64,000 bases of DNA, taken from assembly GCF_009176975.1 (NCBI RefSeq), contig NZ_WEZG01000001.1, positions 558,001 to 622,000 of the forward strand, given 5' to 3'. The notes beneath the pieces were generated by a model that did not search any database, had not been told where the DNA came from, and saw only the letters and a program-made list of their open reading frames with translations. The stretch's first letter is position 1; each line of letters opens with the position of its first letter. Shown here piece by piece: positions 50,874 to 59,862 of this stretch. The stretch is from Aureimonas psammosilenae. GTDB lineage: Bacteria; Pseudomonadota; Alphaproteobacteria; Rhizobiales; Rhizobiaceae. Both the position numbers and the translations under genes were made by a program.

Positions 50874-53579
50874 ATGGCGAAGCGGATTCACACATTCCGG
50901 CAGGGTTCGGCGGAGCGGCCGGCCGACGCGTTGGAGGCGCTCGGCTCCAAGGGCGCCAATCTCGCGCTTCTGGCCGCGCTGGACCTTCCCGTTCCGCCGG
51001 GCTTCACGATCACCTCCGGCGCATGGCGCGAAGCTTCCAGCACCCCGAACGAACTCCCCGCCGGCTTGCGCGTCGATGTCGGCACGGCGGTGAAATGGCT
51101 GGAGGACGTGACCGGCCGCGTTTTCGACGGCGCGACCCGGCCCTTGCTTCTCGCCGTTCGCACCGGTGCCCGCACCCCCATTCCCGGCCTCGCCGAAACC
51201 GTTCTCGATGTCGGGTTGAACGACCGCACGGTGGAAACCATCGCCGCCGAACTCGGTGACGCGGGTTTCGCCTTCCGCAGCTATCGGCGTTTCCTGGAAT
51301 CCTTCGCCGGCCTTGTCTTCGGCATCGACGGGGCCGAGTTCGAGGACGTCTTCGAGGCGGAGCGGCTGGACGGCGGCTGGAACGGGGTCGAGCCCGGGGA
51401 GGCGCGCGAATGGCGCCGCCTCGTGTCGCGCTACCATGCGTTCATCGAGGAAGTGGCCGGCCTGCCGCTGCCGCAATCGCCGATCGAGCAGTTGCTGAGC
51501 GTGGTGGAAGCGAGCTTCTCCTCCTGGCGCAGCCCGCTGGCGCGCTCGTTCCGTACCCTCCACGGCATACCCGAAAATGCCGGCCTGTCGGTGACGGCGC
51601 ATGCCATGATCTTCAACGAGCGCGACATGAATTCGGGGACGGGCCGCGCCCGTTCGCGCGATTTCGCGACCGGCCGGGCCGCCTTGACCGGCGAATTCGG
51701 CTTCGGCGGACGTTCGGCCACCGAAACGCGTTTCGGCGAAGGCGGGCCGATCGGGGAACTCGCCGACTTCGCCCGCGCCGGCGCGGAGCCAGCCTTTCCC
51801 GCCGATATCCAGGCGCTCGCCGCCCATGTGGCCCGGCTGGAAGCGCATTTTGGCGACGCGGTCGAGGTCGATTTCATGGTCGGCGATTCGGAACTTTTCC
51901 TTCTCCAGTCGCGCGTCGCCAAGCGCAGCCCCGCCGAAGCGGTGCGGATCGCCATCGGCCTCGTGGAGGACGACCTGATCGACGAGGACGAGGCGATCCT
52001 GCGCATCGATCCGACCTCGCTCGACCAGTTGCTGCATCCCGCCATCGTCAATCGCGACAGCCTTCAGGTGATCGGCAAGGGCCTGCCGGCCTCGCCGGGT
52101 GCGGCCAGCGGCGCCATCGCCTTCACCACGGAGGACGCGCGGCGCGCGGCGGGCGAAGGGCGGGCCGTGATCCTGGTTCGCAACGAAACGCATCCGGAAG
52201 ACATCCACGGGATGCATGTTTCGGAAGGCATTCTCACCATTCGCGGCGGCACCACCAGCCACGCCGCCGTGGTCGCGCGCGGCATCGGCAAGCCCTGCGT
52301 CACCGGTGCGGGCGCACTCCGGCTGGACGCCGCACGGGGGCTTCTCACCGCCGGCACCTTGTCGCTGAAGGCCGGCGACACGATCACCATCGACGGGTCC
52401 AGCGGCGAGGTGATCTTGGGCGGCGCCGAACTCGAGCGCCCGAGCCTTGCCGGGGAACTGGCGCGCCTCATGGATTTCGCCGACAGGGCGCGGCGCATGG
52501 TGGTGCGCACCAATGCCGAAACGCCGGCCGAAGCGCGCGCGGCGCGCGCTTTCGGGGCGGAAGGCATCGGCCTTTGCCGCACCGAGCATATGTTCTTCCA
52601 AGGCGACCGCGTGCCGGCCATGCGCCGGATGATCCTCGCCCCCGACGAGAAGGGCCGGCGCGAAGCGCTGGCCGAGCTTCTGCCGTTCCAGCGTTCGGAC
52701 TTCGTGGAGCTTTTCGAGATCATGGCCGGCCTGCCGGTCACGATCCGCCTTCTCGACCCTCCGCTTCACGAATTTCTGCCGAAGGGCGAGGCCGAGATCG
52801 CCGAGGTCGCCAGCCAGTTCGGCATCGAAGAGCGCGTCCTCGCCGACCGCATCGCCAAGCTGGAAGAGTTCAACCCCATGCTCGGCCATCGCGGCTGCCG
52901 CCTCGCGATCTCGCATCCCGAGATCGTCGAGGTCCAGGCGCGCGCCATCTTCGAAGCGGCGATCGAGGCCGAGAAGCGCTCCGGCGCGGCCGTGGTGCCC
53001 GAAATCATGGTGCCGCTCGTCGGGCTGAAGGCCGAACTCGACTTCGTGAAGGCGCGGGTGGACGAGGTGGCCCAACTCGTGATGGCCGAACGCGGCCAGT
53101 CTCTCGACTACCGCGTCGGCACCATGATCGAACTGCCGCGCGCGATTGTGCGGGCCGACGCCATCGCGGAGGTCGCGGACTTCTTTTCCTTCGGCACCAA
53201 CGACCTGACGCAGACCGTCTTCGGCATCTCGCGCGACGATGCGGCGAACTTCCTGTCGACCTATGAGAGGAAGGGCATCATCGCCCGCGATCCGTTCCAG
53301 TCGGTGGATGTGGAAGGCGTCGGCGAACTCATCGCGCTCGGCGTCGAGAAGGCGCGTCGGACGCGGCCGGACATCGTGCTCGGCGTGTGCGGCGAACAGG
53401 GCGGCGACCCGGCCTCCATCGCTTTTTTCGAGCAGACGGGGCTGGACTACGTGTCCTGCTCGCCCTTCCGCGTGCCCGTGGCGAGGATCGCTGCCGCGCA
53501 GGCTGCGATCCGCATTTCCCGCAGCCTGAAGGGACCGGGCGTCAAAGGGCGAGGGCGCCTCGCCCCCGCCGGCGAGTAG
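50874..53579 (+). CDS. ppdK: Pyruvate phosphate dikinase-like protein with altered ATP-binding domain
   Basis: Encodes 901 residues from 50874 (MAKRIHTFRQGSAERP). PPDK interconverts pyruvate + ATP + Pi with PEP + AMP + PPi. The phosphohistidine domain is intact, with His463 in GGTTSHAAVVARG, and the C-terminal PEP/pyruvate domain has GIGLCRTEHMF, FGTNDLTQ, CGEQGGDP and catalytic Cys862 (DYVSCSPFRVP). In the N-terminal domain, where family members read TGVAFTRNPSTG and NAQGEDVVAG, this protein reads TGRARSRDFATG (256-267) and GGRSATETRF (278-287). The reading frame aligns without gaps, so this is divergence, not a frameshift. It may be an inactive or altered-specificity form. Confidence 0.88.
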   Translation: MAKRIHTFRQGSAERPADALEALGSKGANLALLAALDLPVPPGFTITSGAWREASSTPNELPAGLRVDVGTAVKWLEDVTGRVFDGATRPLLLAVRTGARTPIPGLAETVLDVGLNDRTVETIAAELGDAGFAFRSYRRFLESFAGLVFGIDGAEFEDVFEAERLDGGWNGVEPGEAREWRRLVSRYHAFIEEVAGLPLPQSPIEQLLSVVEASFSSWRSPLARSFRTLHGIPENAGLSVTAHAMIFNERDMNSGTGRARSRDFATGRAALTGEFGFGGRSATETRFGEGGPIGELADFARAGAEPAFPADIQALAAHVARLEAHFGDAVEVDFMVGDSELFLLQSRVAKRSPAEAVRIAIGLVEDDLIDEDEAILRIDPTSLDQLLHPAIVNRDSLQVIGKGLPASPGAASGAIAFTTEDARRAAGEGRAVILVRNETHPEDIHGMHVSEGILTIRGGTTSHAAVVARGIGKPCVTGAGALRLDAARGLLTAGTLSLKAGDTITIDGSSGEVILGGAELERPSLAGELARLMDFADRARRMVVRTNAETPAEARAARAFGAEGIGLCRTEHMFFQGDRVPAMRRMILAPDEKGRREALAELLPFQRSDFVELFEIMAGLPVTIRLLDPPLHEFLPKGEAEIAEVASQFGIEERVLADRIAKLEEFNPMLGHRGCRLAISHPEIVEVQARAIFEAAIEAEKRSGAAVVPEIMVPLVGLKAELDFVKARVDEVAQLVMAERGQSLDYRVGTMIELPRAIVRADAIAEVADFFSFGTNDLTQTVFGISRDDAANFLSTYERKGIIARDPFQSVDVEGVGELIALGVEKARRTRPDIVLGVCGEQGGDPASIAFFEQTGLDYVSCSPFRVPVARIAAAQAAIRISRSLKGPGVKGRGRLAPAGE

Positions 53580-53586
53580 GGTCGGC

Positions 53587-54000
53587 TCAGGACGCGAGCG
53601 TGGCCGGCGTCTCGTCGTCCTCCACCAGATCGTCGCGGATGCGCTTCAACACGCCGACATAGGCTTCGGCGAAGCCGTGGAAGCGCTCGCCCACTTCTTC
53701 GCGGTCCGCGACGCGGATTTCGCGCTCGTCCTCGTCGAGGACGGCGAAGACGATGCGGCTTTCGGTGGCTCCCGGAACGCGGATGGCGGCGATGCGCGAG
53801 GCGTCCTCGACCGAACCGTCGGAGGGCACGTCGAACAGGATCTCGCCGCCGACCACCTCGGCCGCGCCCCTGACGCAGGCCTCGAAATTCTCGGCGGATG
53901 GCTCGTGCATGTCGAGCGCGAGTTCCATCTCGACGGTTTCGACTTGTTCCGGGCGGGAGAGCGCAGCCGCGCCGGCATGGACTTCGCTTCGCATGGACAT
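53587..54000 (-). CDS. Acidic protein of unknown function
   Basis: Encodes 137 residues starting at 54000 with a strong AAAGGGGGAA ribosome site 7 bases upstream; this site decides the start, because the open frame continues far upstream as a shadow. The protein is markedly acidic, with a mixed alpha/beta body (EILFDVPSDGSVEDASRIAA and RIVFAVLDEDEREIRV) and an Asp/Glu-rich tail. No signal peptide or membrane segment is present. I do not recognise the family. It is convergent with ppdK (7 bases between stops) and divergent from the DUF1499 gene. Confidence 0.72.
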   Translation of the reverse strand: MSMRSEVHAGAAALSRPEQVETVEMELALDMHEPSAENFEACVRGAAEVVGGEILFDVPSDGSVEDASRIAAIRVPGATESRIVFAVLDEDEREIRVADREEVGERFHGFAEAYVGVLKRIRDDLVEDDETPATLAS

Positions 54001-54195
54001 GGATATTCCCCCTTTCGGTGAGGCGTCGGCTGGTGCCGTGTCGCCTCGTCGGGGCGAGATTGCCGCACCGAATGGGGCCTCATGATGGCGCGTGCCGGAG
54101 CCGCCTTCGCGCGCCGTGCCCCTTCCGTCCCCCGGCCGGTTCGGCTTAATGCTGTTGCGATCACCACCTCGCGGCACTCGCCGGGACCGGAGCGA

Positions 54196-55065
54196 ATGGC
54201 AGGGCATTATCTTCGCAAAAGGCTGCGCAGCGCGCCCGTCGCCCGGCGGATGGCATGGTTTTCCGGCATTCTCCTCGTCGTGTCGGCGCTGATGCTGCGG
54301 CTCGGCGCGGTCGAGTTCGCCGTTTTCGAGATCCTTCTGGCGCTTGTCGCGACGATCGGCGGCGCGGCGCTGGTTCTCGCCGGCTTCGGCCTTCAGCGTG
54401 TGTGGAGCCGGGGGCACGAAGGCGGCGCGGCCGCGCTCGGAGCCTTCGTCGTCGGATTGTTCGTCGCCGCGCCCTTTGCGCTCGGCGGGGCGCTCGCCTT
54501 GTCCAATCCGCCGATCAACATGGCCGAAACCGACGGTCTTGCCGAAGCCGTGGACGAGCCGGCGCCGGTCGACCCCGCCGCCGTGGTCAACGGCCGCGTT
54601 TTCCCGGTGCGCGCGTCGCAGATGTACCAGACCGTGCGGCTCGTTCTCGGCGATGTCGGCTGGAGCGTTTCGGGCGTCGAAACGGCCGACCCGAAACCCG
54701 TCGCCGAAGACACCGCCGAGCCGCCGGAGCCCGCGCCCGCGCCGTCGGTGATTGCGGGAGGCATTCCGGTGCCGACGCCCCGCGTTGCGCCGGACGAGGA
54801 AGCCGGGGAGGGTGAAGCCGATCCGCTCGACCGGCCGGAATCGGGCGAATATCGCGTGACCGCGGAAGCCAGAGACCTGATCTTGAGGCTTCCGAGCGAT
54901 GTGGAAATCCGCATCACGGAAGACGAGGAACAGGCCTATCTGGACCTGCGCTCGGTGTCGCGCTTCGGCTCGCGCGATCTCGGGCAGAACCGCCGCTTCA
55001 TCGAGAACTTCTTGGAGCGCGTCGACGCCGCCATGATCGGCGCGACATCGACGCCCAAAGGTTAA
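54196..55065 (+). CDS. DUF1499 domain membrane protein
   Basis: Encodes 289 residues from the ATG at 54196 (MAGHYLRKRLRSAP), with GGAG three bases upstream and GGGA nine upstream; an ATG at 54082 would give 327. Three hydrophobic segments (about 25-43, 47-66, 79-103) precede a DUF1499 domain (about 125-285) interrupted by a Pro/Ala/Glu-rich insertion (about 175-220). The domain ends with EAYLDLRSVSRFGSRDLGQNRRFI-type sequence seen as AYLDLRSVSRFG and GQNRRFIENFLE. Function is unknown in the family. Confidence 0.8.
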   Translation: MAGHYLRKRLRSAPVARRMAWFSGILLVVSALMLRLGAVEFAVFEILLALVATIGGAALVLAGFGLQRVWSRGHEGGAAALGAFVVGLFVAAPFALGGALALSNPPINMAETDGLAEAVDEPAPVDPAAVVNGRVFPVRASQMYQTVRLVLGDVGWSVSGVETADPKPVAEDTAEPPEPAPAPSVIAGGIPVPTPRVAPDEEAGEGEADPLDRPESGEYRVTAEARDLILRLPSDVEIRITEDEEQAYLDLRSVSRFGSRDLGQNRRFIENFLERVDAAMIGATSTPKG

Positions 55066-55985
55066 GCCAGCCGGTAGCGCGCACCGAGCGAGGGCGGTCC
55101 GTCTGCGAGGATCTGGCCGCGCCGCACGAGGTCTTCCAGATGCGCCAGAACCGACAATCCCGCCGCGCCGTGGAGCTTGGGGTCCGTGTCGCGGTAGAGC
55201 CGGGACACGATGGCGGCGACGCTGTCGTCGCCGTTCCGCACCGCCGCGACGATGGCTGCCTCGCGGATCAGCCGATGCGCCTTGATCGCGCGCACGAAGG
55301 CGCGGGGGCGCTTGACCTCGCCGCCATGGCCGGGAAGGTAGAGGCTGTCCGACCGCGCCATCAGCTTGTCGAGCGAGGCCATGTAGTCCGCCATGGCGCC
55401 GTCCGGCGGCGCGACGATGGTGGTGGACCAAGCCATCACGTGATCGCCGCTGAAAAGCGTGCCCGCCGCCGCGCCGTCGATGAACGCGAAGGCGAGATGG
55501 TTGGCGGTGTGGCCGGGCGTCGCGACGACTTCCAGCGTGCCGATGTCGGTGGACAAGCGCTCGCCGTCGCCGAGCGTTCGGTCGATGGCGAGGTCCATGT
55601 CGCCAGCCGAATCGAGCGCGTTTCCCTCGCCGGCGCGCAAGGGGCGCGAGGGCCGGTGCGGACCCTCGGCCCAGACCGGCGCATCGAAGAGTTTTCGAGC
55701 TTGGCGCACGAGCGCGGTATGGTCGCGATGGGTGTGGGTGAGAAGGATCGCCTCCACCGGGCGGCCCGCGACCGCTTGTTCCAGCACGGCCAGGTGCCGC
55801 GCATCGTCCGGCCCCGGATCGAGAAGGAAAAGCCGCTCCTCGCCCAGAAGATAGCTGTTGGTGCCGTGAAAGGTGAAGGCGCTGCCGTTCGGCGCGGTGA
55901 TGCGAAGCACGCCGGGCGCGACCGGCACGGCCTCGCCGTGGCGTGGCTCGAAGGCCCGCTCCAGCGAGAGAGAAGGGCGTTTCAC
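55062..55985 (-). CDS. MBL-fold metallo-hydrolase
   Basis: Encodes 307 residues from a GTG at 55985 that overlaps the preceding stop as GTGA; an ATG at 56045 would lie deep inside the upstream gene. The metallo-beta-lactamase fold has the metal motif THTHRDHTALV near residue 83, ATPGHTANHLAF with another His, and FSGDHVM with the Asp/His. A C-terminal winged-helix-like segment (about 230-300) resembles the LACTB2/CobB-like family extension. The substrate is unknown. It is the last gene of the three-gene operon. Confidence 0.88.
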   Translation of the reverse strand: MKRPSLSLERAFEPRHGEAVPVAPGVLRITAPNGSAFTFHGTNSYLLGEERLFLLDPGPDDARHLAVLEQAVAGRPVEAILLTHTHRDHTALVRQARKLFDAPVWAEGPHRPSRPLRAGEGNALDSAGDMDLAIDRTLGDGERLSTDIGTLEVVATPGHTANHLAFAFIDGAAAGTLFSGDHVMAWSTTIVAPPDGAMADYMASLDKLMARSDSLYLPGHGGEVKRPRAFVRAIKAHRLIREAAIVAAVRNGDDSVAAIVSRLYRDTDPKLHGAAGLSVLAHLEDLVRRGQILADGPPSLGARYRLA

Positions 55986-56731
55986 GGTGTCGGTGCCTTC
56001 ACCGCGAAGATCGCGTCGATCTCGGCTTGGCCGAGCGCCATCCATTGGCCGGGCTTGAGGTCGGCCGGCAGTGCCAGTGCGCCCATGCGGTCGCGGTGCA
56101 GCGCTTCCACGTGGTTGCCGAGCGCGGCGAACATGCGCCGCACCTGATGATAACGCCCTTCATGCACCGTCAGCGCCGCTTCGCGGGCCCCAAGCACCTC
56201 CATCTCGGCCGGCAGCAGGGGTTTTTCCTCGCCTTCCAGCATCAGGGTGCCGGTCGCGAAGACACCCGCCTCGGTGCCGTTCAAGGGCCGCGCGAGCGAC
56301 ACGAGATAGCGTTTGGGCACATGGTGCTTGGGCGAGATGATGCGGTGGAGGAGCGCGCCGTCGTCGGTGAGAAGCAGGAGCCCCGAGGTTTCCTTGTCGA
56401 GCCGTCCGACCGTGGACAGAGCCGGATCGCGACGCCGCCAGCGCGGCGGCAGGAGCCCGTAGACGAGGGGGCCGGCCTCTCTATGCGAACAGGTGACGCC
56501 GAGCGGCTTATGCAGCATCAGAACGAGGCCGGGCAGCGGATCGAGCGCTTCGCCGTCCACCACCATGCGGGCGGAGAGGTCCGGCGCGACCGCCATGCGC
56601 GCTTCGGCGTCAAAGACGGGCGCGCCGTCCAGCGTGATGAGCCCCCGGCGCGCCAGCATCTGGATCTCGCGCCGCGAACCATAGCCGAGATTGGCGAGAA
56701 GACGGTCGAGCCGCGATGTCGGTATCTTCAT
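55982..56731 (-). CDS. 16S rRNA pseudouridine synthase, RsuA/RluB/E/F family
   Basis: Encodes 249 residues. An S4 RNA-binding domain (about 5-50, RLDRLLANLGYGSRREIQ) is followed by the pseudouridine synthase domain with the catalytic Asp in STVGRLDKETSGLLLLTDDG and the later GRYHQVRRMFAALG. It could modify U516 of 16S rRNA (RsuA) or a 23S site. Its ATG overlaps the methylase stop (ATGA, 56728-56731), giving a translationally coupled pair of rRNA-modifying enzymes. Confidence 0.92.
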   Translation of the reverse strand: MKIPTSRLDRLLANLGYGSRREIQMLARRGLITLDGAPVFDAEARMAVAPDLSARMVVDGEALDPLPGLVLMLHKPLGVTCSHREAGPLVYGLLPPRWRRRDPALSTVGRLDKETSGLLLLTDDGALLHRIISPKHHVPKRYLVSLARPLNGTEAGVFATGTLMLEGEEKPLLPAEMEVLGAREAALTVHEGRYHQVRRMFAALGNHVEALHRDRMGALALPADLKPGQWMALGQAEIDAIFAVKAPTP

Positions 56732-57693
56732 CGCCTGGCCTCGAAGATCTTGTAGGCGCCGGTTTCGGCGAGCGTCGACACGCGGGCGAAGGCGGCGGAA
56801 AGCGTCGCCTCGTAGGGTAGGTGCCGGTTGGCGACGATGAAGGCCGTGCCGCCCTTGCGCAAAACGTCGGCGGCGCGGCGGATGAAGGCCTGGCCGAGAT
56901 TGCGATCCTCCGCGCCGCCATCGTGGAAGGGCGGGTTGGACAGAACGAAGTCGAGCTTCTCGACTTGGGCGAGCGGTTGGCGCAGATCCGCCCAGCGCAC
57001 GCTGACGCGCGGGTCGGGCAGGTTGCGGCGGCAAGCCTCCACCGCGCGCCCGTCGGTGTCGACGCAGACGAGTTCGGTGACGCCGGCATGCCCGAGTGCG
57101 GCGCGGCCGAGAACGCCGATGCCGCAGCCGAGATCCGCGCCGCGCCCCTTCAAGGCGGGCAGGTGGTCGAGCAGCATCTGGCTGCCGGGATCGATCCGGT
57201 CGAAGGCGAAGATGCCGGCCTGCGTCCAGAAGCCGGTCGCCTCGTGGAAAAAGGGCGAGCCCGCCGCGATGGCCTCGGCGAGGCCCGCCGGGCTTGTCGG
57301 CCGCGCGAACTCGGCGATGCGGAAGTGTCGGCGCGCGTCGAAGGCGGCTTCGCAACCGAATGCCTCAAGTTCGGCCTGGAGGCGCGATCCGCCCTTGGCC
57401 TTCGGGGCCAGCACGGTGAAATGCGCTCCCGGCCGGGCCGCTTGCAAAAGCTTGGCGATCGCATAGCGCCGCTCGATCGTGCCGGGCGGGGCGAGGATCA
57501 CGGCCGACGCCACGCCCGATTGCCCAAGGTCTTCCAGCGCGGCCGCGTTCGGCACGAGCGGCGAGACCTGGGTCGCGTGGCTCGCGAGTTCCACGAGTTC
57601 GTCCGGCGGAAAACCGTAGACTACGTGGCGGTCCGGCAGGGGAGAGTTCGTCACCATCACCGCCTCATAACGCGGCTTTTCCGAGCCGGCCAC
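56728..57693 (-). CDS. Class I SAM methyltransferase, RsmC-like
   Basis: A 321-residue protein with a weak N-terminal half and a C-terminal methylase domain (about 145-315). The SAM motif LGCGIGVLGRAAL and the amine-methylase motif VLSNPPFHDGG are clear and match 16S rRNA m2G1207 methylase RsmC or related N2-guanine methylases. An internal ATG at 57657 is a possible shorter start. The coupling with a pseudouridine synthase supports an rRNA target. Confidence 0.88.
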   Translation of the reverse strand: MAGSEKPRYEAVMVTNSPLPDRHVVYGFPPDELVELASHATQVSPLVPNAAALEDLGQSGVASAVILAPPGTIERRYAIAKLLQAARPGAHFTVLAPKAKGGSRLQAELEAFGCEAAFDARRHFRIAEFARPTSPAGLAEAIAAGSPFFHEATGFWTQAGIFAFDRIDPGSQMLLDHLPALKGRGADLGCGIGVLGRAALGHAGVTELVCVDTDGRAVEACRRNLPDPRVSVRWADLRQPLAQVEKLDFVLSNPPFHDGGAEDRNLGQAFIRRAADVLRKGGTAFIVANRHLPYEATLSAAFARVSTLAETGAYKIFEARR

Positions 57694-57820
57694 CGTTCCT
57701 TGAGGCTCCGTGATGCAAGGCGGCCATTCCCCCGCATGGTGAACAAGCCTTAAGGAGATGGCGACTAGAATTTAAGCGAAGGCGCGGCGGTTCCGCGCTT
57801 GGTTCATAGCCGGAACGACG

Positions 57821-58741
57821 ATGGCCTCCAGCTTTTCCTTCACCCGGACGGGGCTTCTCGCGCTCGCCGCCGCGTTCGCGCTCGGTGGGTGCCAAAGCGC
57901 GCAGCTTTCCGCCGAGGGCGTTTCGGCGAGCCCCCGAACCTCCACCGTCTTCGAGGACGTGACGCTCGGCTATGTCGAGCCGCGCGCTCCGGCCGAACTC
58001 GTGATGGACTACCAAAGCGGCCGCGTGTTGCACGAGCTGAACCCGGACGGCCTGCGCTACCCCGCCTCGCTGACCAAGATGATGACGCTTTATCTCTTGT
58101 TCGACGCGGTGGATTCCGGCAAGCTCACGCTCGACACGCCGCTTTACGTCAGCGCCAACGCCGCGCGGCAGGCTCCGTCCAAGCTCGGCCTCAAGGCCGG
58201 CACCAAGGTCGCGGTCGGCGATCTCGCCCACGGCATCGCGACGAAATCGGCCAATGATGCGGCCATGGTGGTGGCAGAAAACCTCGGCGGTTCCGCCGAT
58301 GGCTTCGCCAAGATGATGATGGCGAAGGCCCGCTCCATCGGCATGCGCCGCACGAGCTTCGTCAACCCCAACGGTCTGCCCGATCCGCGCCAGATCTCCA
58401 CGGCGCGCGACATGGCGATCCTCGCCCGGTCGCTGCGCGCCGCCCATCCGCGCTTCACCTCCTTCTACGCCATGACCGGCTATTCCTTCGAGGGACGGCC
58501 CTACCGCTCCACCAACAAGCTCCTCGGCAAGGTCCAGGGCGTCGACGGCATGAAGACCGGCTATATCCGCGATGCCGGCTTCAACCTCGTCGCCAGCGCC
58601 GAGCGGCACGGCAAGCGGATCATCGTGGTGGTGATCGGCGGGGAAACCGGCCGCTCGCGCGACGCGGAAGTGACGCGGCTGGTGGACGCCTATCTCGGCC
58701 CCGCCGACCCGATGCCCGCCATGGCCTCGCTCACGCAATAA
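57821..58741 (+). CDS. D-alanyl-D-alanine carboxypeptidase-like lipoprotein (S11 family)
   Basis: A 306-residue penicillin-binding serine peptidase. The leader ends in LGGC with Cys24, so it is probably lipidated rather than signal-peptide cleaved only. Catalytic motifs: SLTK (Ser83, Lys86), the KSANDAA SxN motif near 143, and KTG in GMKTGYIRDAG near 245. It trims pentapeptides in peptidoglycan. There is no C-terminal amphipathic anchor, consistent with lipid anchoring at the N-terminus. It stands alone between the methylase operon and the aldolase gene. Confidence 0.92.
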   Translation: MASSFSFTRTGLLALAAAFALGGCQSAQLSAEGVSASPRTSTVFEDVTLGYVEPRAPAELVMDYQSGRVLHELNPDGLRYPASLTKMMTLYLLFDAVDSGKLTLDTPLYVSANAARQAPSKLGLKAGTKVAVGDLAHGIATKSANDAAMVVAENLGGSADGFAKMMMAKARSIGMRRTSFVNPNGLPDPRQISTARDMAILARSLRAAHPRFTSFYAMTGYSFEGRPYRSTNKLLGKVQGVDGMKTGYIRDAGFNLVASAERHGKRIIVVVIGGETGRSRDAEVTRLVDAYLGPADPMPAMASLTQ

Positions 58742-58812
58742 AGTTCATGCCGCGATAATAATTGCGAGGCGTCTCGTCCTGTCCTAACTTCAACGGGGGC
58801 AGGAGGAATGCG

Positions 58813-59862
58813 ATGACGGCGGCGCAAACGGAACTCGCTAGGCTGAGGGCCCTGTCGGCAAGGCTCGGGGAGGACGTGACGCGCACGCAGGGCGCGGGCG
58901 GCAACACCTCGCTGAAAGCCGACGGCACCATGTGGATCAAGGCCTCCGGCACCTGGCTCGCCGAGGCCGAACGCTGCGACATCATGGTGCCGGTGGACGT
59001 GGAGCCGCTGCGCGAGGCCTTTCGCGACGGCGATCCGCGCGCCGAGAAGGCGACGGACTTCGTGCTGACGGATCGCAACCCGAGCGGTTTGCGGCCTTCC
59101 ATCGAAACCTCCGTCCATGCGGTGATCGACCATCCGGTCGTCCTCCACATCCACTGCGTAGAGACGATCGCGCTCGCCGTTCGTACCGACGCCCGCGAGG
59201 AAGTCGCGCGACGACTCAGCGGGATCGAGGGCGTCGATTGGGCCCATGTGCCCTATCGCCGGCCCGGCGTGCCGCTCGGCAAAGCCATCGTGGACGCGCA
59301 GACGCCGGGCACGAACGTCCATATCCTCGCCAATCACGGCCTCGTCGTTTCGGGCACCGATGTCGGGGAAGCGGAAGCGCGGCTGGAGCGTGTCGTTGCG
59401 GCCTTGCGTCAACCGACGAGCTTCCCGGCGCCGGAGGGGGTGGGCGGCCTCGATGCCCTTGCCGCCGGGTCGCCCTACCGCCCTGCCTCCGATCCGATCA
59501 TCCATTCGCTCGCGGCCTCGCCCTGGCGTGTCGAGATCGCGAGTGGCGGGCCGATGTATCCCGACCATGTGATCTTCCTTGGGAGCCAAACCGGGGTTCT
59601 CTCCGAAGGCCGATCCTTGTCGGACTTCGGTTCCTCAACCGAGCCGCCGAAGATCGTCGTGGCTCCCGGCCGGGGCGTTTTCCTCCACGAAAGCGTCGAT
59701 CGGGGCGGGGAACTCATGGCGCGCTGCCTCGCCGAGGTCGCGGCCCGTTTGCCCGAAGGCGCGCCGCTTCGCCGCCTGACAGGTGAGGAGGTTCATGCGC
59801 TGACGAACTGGGAAGCCGAGAAGTATCGGCAGACCTTGGGGAGGCAAGCCAGCAATGGCTGA
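58813..59862 (+). CDS. Class II aldolase/adducin family protein
   Basis: Encodes 349 residues from the ATG at 58813, with an AGGAGGA ribosome site at 58801-58807. The zinc-aldolase core is present: GAGGNTSLKADGTMWIKASG near residue 27, PSIETSVHAVI, VVLHIHCVETIA with the metal His pair, and NHGLVVSG with a third His. The domain resembles the aldolase half of RhaD-type enzymes. The extra C-terminal segment (about 225-345) is of unknown role. Paired with the kinase, it suggests phosphorylated-ketose cleavage; the sugar is not identified. Confidence 0.85.
   Translation: MTAAQTELARLRALSARLGEDVTRTQGAGGNTSLKADGTMWIKASGTWLAEAERCDIMVPVDVEPLREAFRDGDPRAEKATDFVLTDRNPSGLRPSIETSVHAVIDHPVVLHIHCVETIALAVRTDAREEVARRLSGIEGVDWAHVPYRRPGVPLGKAIVDAQTPGTNVHILANHGLVVSGTDVGEAEARLERVVAALRQPTSFPAPEGVGGLDALAAGSPYRPASDPIIHSLAASPWRVEIASGGPMYPDHVIFLGSQTGVLSEGRSLSDFGSSTEPPKIVVAPGRGVFLHESVDRGGELMARCLAEVAARLPEGAPLRRLTGEEVHALTNWEAEKYRQTLGRQASNG

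Noticed and set aside
51620-51750. Possible frameshift explaining the unusual PPDK segment
   Set aside because: The codons read through in the same frame, and conserved residues flank both sides at normal spacing; no frame change restores the family motifs.
54014-54072. TTCGGTG/CACCGAA repeat in the divergent region before the DUF1499 gene
   Set aside because: The arms are only 7 bp and 45 bases apart; no supporting promoter elements.
53587-55431. 614-residue continuous minus frame
   Set aside because: Only the last 137 codons have a ribosome site and sensible composition; the rest overlaps the DUF1499 gene antisense.
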